From the NCBI GenBank assembly GCA_015680905.1, contig CM027378.1, positions 102,197,501 to 102,261,500 on the forward strand: DNA of 64,000 nucleotides. The letters are read 5' to 3'. The stretch comes from Coptis chinensis (lineage: Eukaryota; Streptophyta; Magnoliopsida; Ranunculales; Ranunculaceae). The notes under the pieces were generated by a model, which did no database searches, was not told the DNA's origin, and saw only the letters and a list, made by a program, of their open reading frames with translations. Shown one piece after another: positions 61,030 through 64,000 of this stretch; position 1 is the stretch's first letter; each line of letters opens with the position of its first letter. Position numbers and translations under genes: made by a program.

Positions 61030-62050
61030 GGTTTGTTCGATTTGCAACATTAACACATCATAGCCATCACTATCTATGGATAGTGTTCATGTGGGAGTGA
61101 ATATAGTGCGGAAGAAGTGTAGTCCAATCTTTGATGACTATGTAGTTTGGTGCCCTGACATAAAAGGTAATTTTTCTACAAAGTCTGCGTATGAATATAT
61201 GATGAGATCAGAACGAAAAAGCCTTCGGTTACATGGAGCAAATTTCTTTGGAATTGCCACATACACCTGAGACCTCCTGTTTTGGTATGGAAATTTTTTG
61301 CAAAAAGGGGTGGCCACTGATGAAAGAGTACAAAAAGTAGGTGTGCATTTGGCATCTTGTTATAGCTTGTGCATAAATGAAACTGAGACAAATGACCACC
61401 TTTTCTGGCATTGTTCCTTCCCCGACTGCTATGGCAGTAGATTTATACAGTTTTCAAGAAGAATCTAGTTATGAGTCTTGAAGATGCTATGAGAGAATAG
61501 AATCCTTGACTGAAGAAAATGTAGAATGCATGTATGGTGGCTGTTTTGGCTAGCATATGGAAGCAAAGGAATAAAGTTTTGTTTGAAGAAAAGAGACCTA
61601 ATATAGTAGAGTGCAAGTAGCCAAGTGCTATGTTAGAACTCAAATAAATATCACAGGAAATCTGTCCAAAAGACATAGCTACAACTCTAGATTTGAATGC
61701 TCAGTTATGCAATTTTGGGATGTCAACCCTAGAACAAAAGGTGCACCAAAGATCAAAACATGTATTTGAATCTCCCCCCTCTCCGAACTTAATGTAATCA
61801 AATTGAATATAGATGGTGCGGCTTCGGGCAATCCAGGCCCTGCTGGTATTGGTGTTTCTTATGGAGGAAATATGGGAGACTTCAAGCTGACAATGTGGAA
61901 AAGTATTGGGACTGCAACAAGCATCTGGGAAAAGTGTTTAGCTATCCTTGAAGGTGTAGAAACTATCGAATCTAGAGGATGGCTCAGGCTTTGGATAGAA
62001 ACGGACTCAGAAGCTGCCTCGAAAGCTTTTACAAGTGGTAATGTGCCATA
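61030..62050 (+). pseudogene. LINE relic: zf-RVT and RNase H domains
   Basis: On the plus strand, frame 61076-61270 has DDYVVWCPDIKGNFSTKSAYEYM, the start of the zf-RVT region. A second frame has PPVLVWKFFAKRG (about 61267-61310) and, at about 61385-61435, TNDHLFWHCSFPDC, with the expected H-x3-C pair. The RNase H-like domain follows at 61803-62050: NIDGAASGNPGPAGIG (Asp), CLAILEGVE (Glu) and WIETDSEAA (Asp). Only the 3' end of the element remains; RT and endonuclease are absent. It differs in sequence from the LINE at 30.7-39.2 kb, so it is a separate family. Confidence 0.85.
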
Positions 62051-62088
62051 GCAACTCCAAGCAAGATGGACAAACTGCACAGTCAGTG

Positions 62089-62785
62089 GCGGAGCCAAGG
62101 GGCCAGGTTACACTCTGGCTCATCCTGAGTTTTGGTAGAAAAAGCAATTAGTATTGGTAAAACTTTAAATTTTCACTTTCCTTAAGGGCTTCAGCATACC
62201 CATTATGTTTTGAATTGTCAATTATGCCTACAAAGAGTAAAATAGAGTAAGTGTCTCTAATTAGATAGGCTAAGGTAATAAAAGTAATTTTGGAATTTAT
62301 TAGTTGTTTGACTTGAACCTGACGCATTTGAAACACAAGTCCACATGGGTTTCACACTTTCACGTACACTTCAACTAAAAAGATGGCAGTGCACTCGTGC
62401 CACTGTAAGTTTGTCATATGAATGTTTGCATGCTCTTCTAACCATCATAGGCCATGTGGTATGTATAGACATTTAAATGCACCTTATCAATTAACAAAAC
62501 AAACAATTTGATGAACTAACCTATGCAATTAATGATTTTGTTTACTCCTTAAGAAGTATATTAGGTGTGAGTTACGATTGTTCTTTAAAATTAAAAAATT
62601 TGTTACCTAAACTTTAATATGATTTTGAATTTGAAAATTGACAAACTAAACTAACAATACAATTGTTTGTTTGCATAAAAAAAAAAAAAAAAAAAATACA
62701 TGTACACTCTAATTGAATTGCGTTGAAAATTTGTAGTGCTAATCGGCTCACCCTGGAATAAATTCCTGGCTTTGCCTAACACATT
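62089..62785. mobile_element. Worn repeat with GTGGCGGAGCCA-type ends
   Basis: The left edge CAGTGGCGGAGCCAAGG resembles a repeat end found throughout plant genomes. A worn complement (CCTGGCTTTGCCTAAC) lies near 62768. The interior is A/T-rich with a run of about 20 A at 62678. It is old; no target duplication is clear. Confidence 0.4.
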
Positions 62786-63658
62786 GGCAAAGACTGCTAC
62801 AACTCTCACAGAGAATGAGAAAGTTATTTTTGAAGGCAAACGAGTGGATTCACAAATGGAAATGGCCTTTCCAAACTTTTTATAGATTTTAGTGAAATGT
62901 AGTTTACTCCATAGTTAATGAAGGGAAGTAATGGATGCTCCATAGTTTACTCCATAGTTTACTCCTTAGGCAGCCTGTTGTCTCCATAAACGCCTTTTGT
63001 TTTGTTTTTTTTTTTTTTTTTTTAATACAATTTAACTTACCCAGTAAAAAAAAATAGCCGTCATTCTCAAAAATAAAAACACATATCATAGCCATTCATT
63101 CTACGGGTGTAAGAAATTTGAGTTAGCACTAGATTTCGAGTAAATCAAATTAGTTAGCACTAGATTTGATTTAGCACAAATAGTTCGCCTAAGCTTTCTT
63201 GTGTTTGATATATTGATTAGCCAAAAAACAAAGCTTAAACAGAGTGCCTTGAGCAATTATCTTGCAGACTCTCTACAGCAGTTTTAATGAAATTTTAGCG
63301 AGAGGGTTGCAGTGTTGAACAACAAGCCCGTGATAAGCTGCCATAGGGTCAGCACTTGGAACAAAATACCTACGAATAAATTATAATTGACAGGAGAATT
63401 CATTTAAGATCCCACCAATTGTCTGTGAATAAGAGCTTAAAACATTCGATTTTCTATCACAAGTTAGACTACAAATTCTGAATAAACATCAACAATTCAG
63501 AATTTTTTATTATTGCTATTAGAAGAAAATTGGGTAATGATCAAACCCCTCTACTGTAAATGCTCATAAATGGATTACAACATGATTGTGACAAGGTATT
63601 AAGACCCTCATTTTGGCCCTTATTCACGCTTTATTGGCACTGGAGTCTCCCCGAATTA
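62786..63658. other. Spacer downstream of plastid TPI
   Basis: Holds the TPI 3' untranslated region (minus strand). A short block ACTCCATAG is repeated three times at 62906-62965, and a (T)n run lies at 63005-63023. No gene seen. Confidence 0.45.

Positions 63659-64000
<342 letters not shown>

Noticed and set aside
61803..62051. A stand-alone ribonuclease H gene
   Set aside because: It follows a zf-RVT region in a broken frame, the layout of a LINE tail; no start or transit signal.

Overview
This window is nuclear DNA from a flowering plant, most likely a eudicot; I cannot name the genus. The evidence is GT-AG introns, A/T-rich spacers, a plastid triosephosphate isomerase, flavonoid and chloroplast-lipid genes, and many plant-type transposons (an L1-type LINE with a plant RNase H tail, a CACTA element, a SINE and many MITEs). 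All gene models were spliced by hand from the sequence by matching protein families, so exon edges are predictions.

Layout. 1-8.7 kb: mostly spacer with decayed exon-like pieces and nested MITEs. 8.7-12.4 kb: a CACTA element carrying two exons of a histidine-methyltransferase (HPM1-like) gene. 12.4-20.9 kb: spacer with a Mutator-like MITE and decayed minus-strand coding scraps, one of them MLH1-like. 20.96-21.25 kb (minus): first two exons of a PSMD9-like proteasome chaperone gene, head-to-head with a three-exon flavanone 3-hydroxylase gene (22.0-24.1 kb, plus) whose first intron holds a SINE and a MITE. 25.0-25.84 kb: an EAPP-family zinc protein with a likely 5'UTR intron. 26.9-28.4 kb: a diverged direct repeat. 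30.67-39.17 kb (minus): one LINE with a perfect 12-bp target duplication, broken by a hAT-type MITE and by a 1.49-kb internal tandem duplication. 40.2-43.4 kb: two convergent paralogous small membrane proteins flanking an F-box pseudogene. 44.5-48.2 kb: an eight-exon lysine/glutamate-rich nuclear protein built from repeated symmetric exons. 51.8-57.7 kb: a twelve-exon calcium-dependent protein kinase of the CPK16/18/28 group with a one-base deletion in EF-hand 2. 58.3-59.4 kb: TGD1, the permease of the chloroplast lipid importer. 60.4-62.8 kb: MITEs and a LINE relic. 63.66-64 kb (minus): the 3' end of plastid triosephosphate isomerase, running off the window.

The genes do not form a pathway cluster; each is an ordinary single-gene unit. 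The points most worth checking are the CPK frameshift, the unusual residues in the F3H active-site region, the CACTA gene capture, the nested and dated transposon insertions, and the exon-duplication architecture of the nuclear protein. I found no convincing evidence of a wholly new system.
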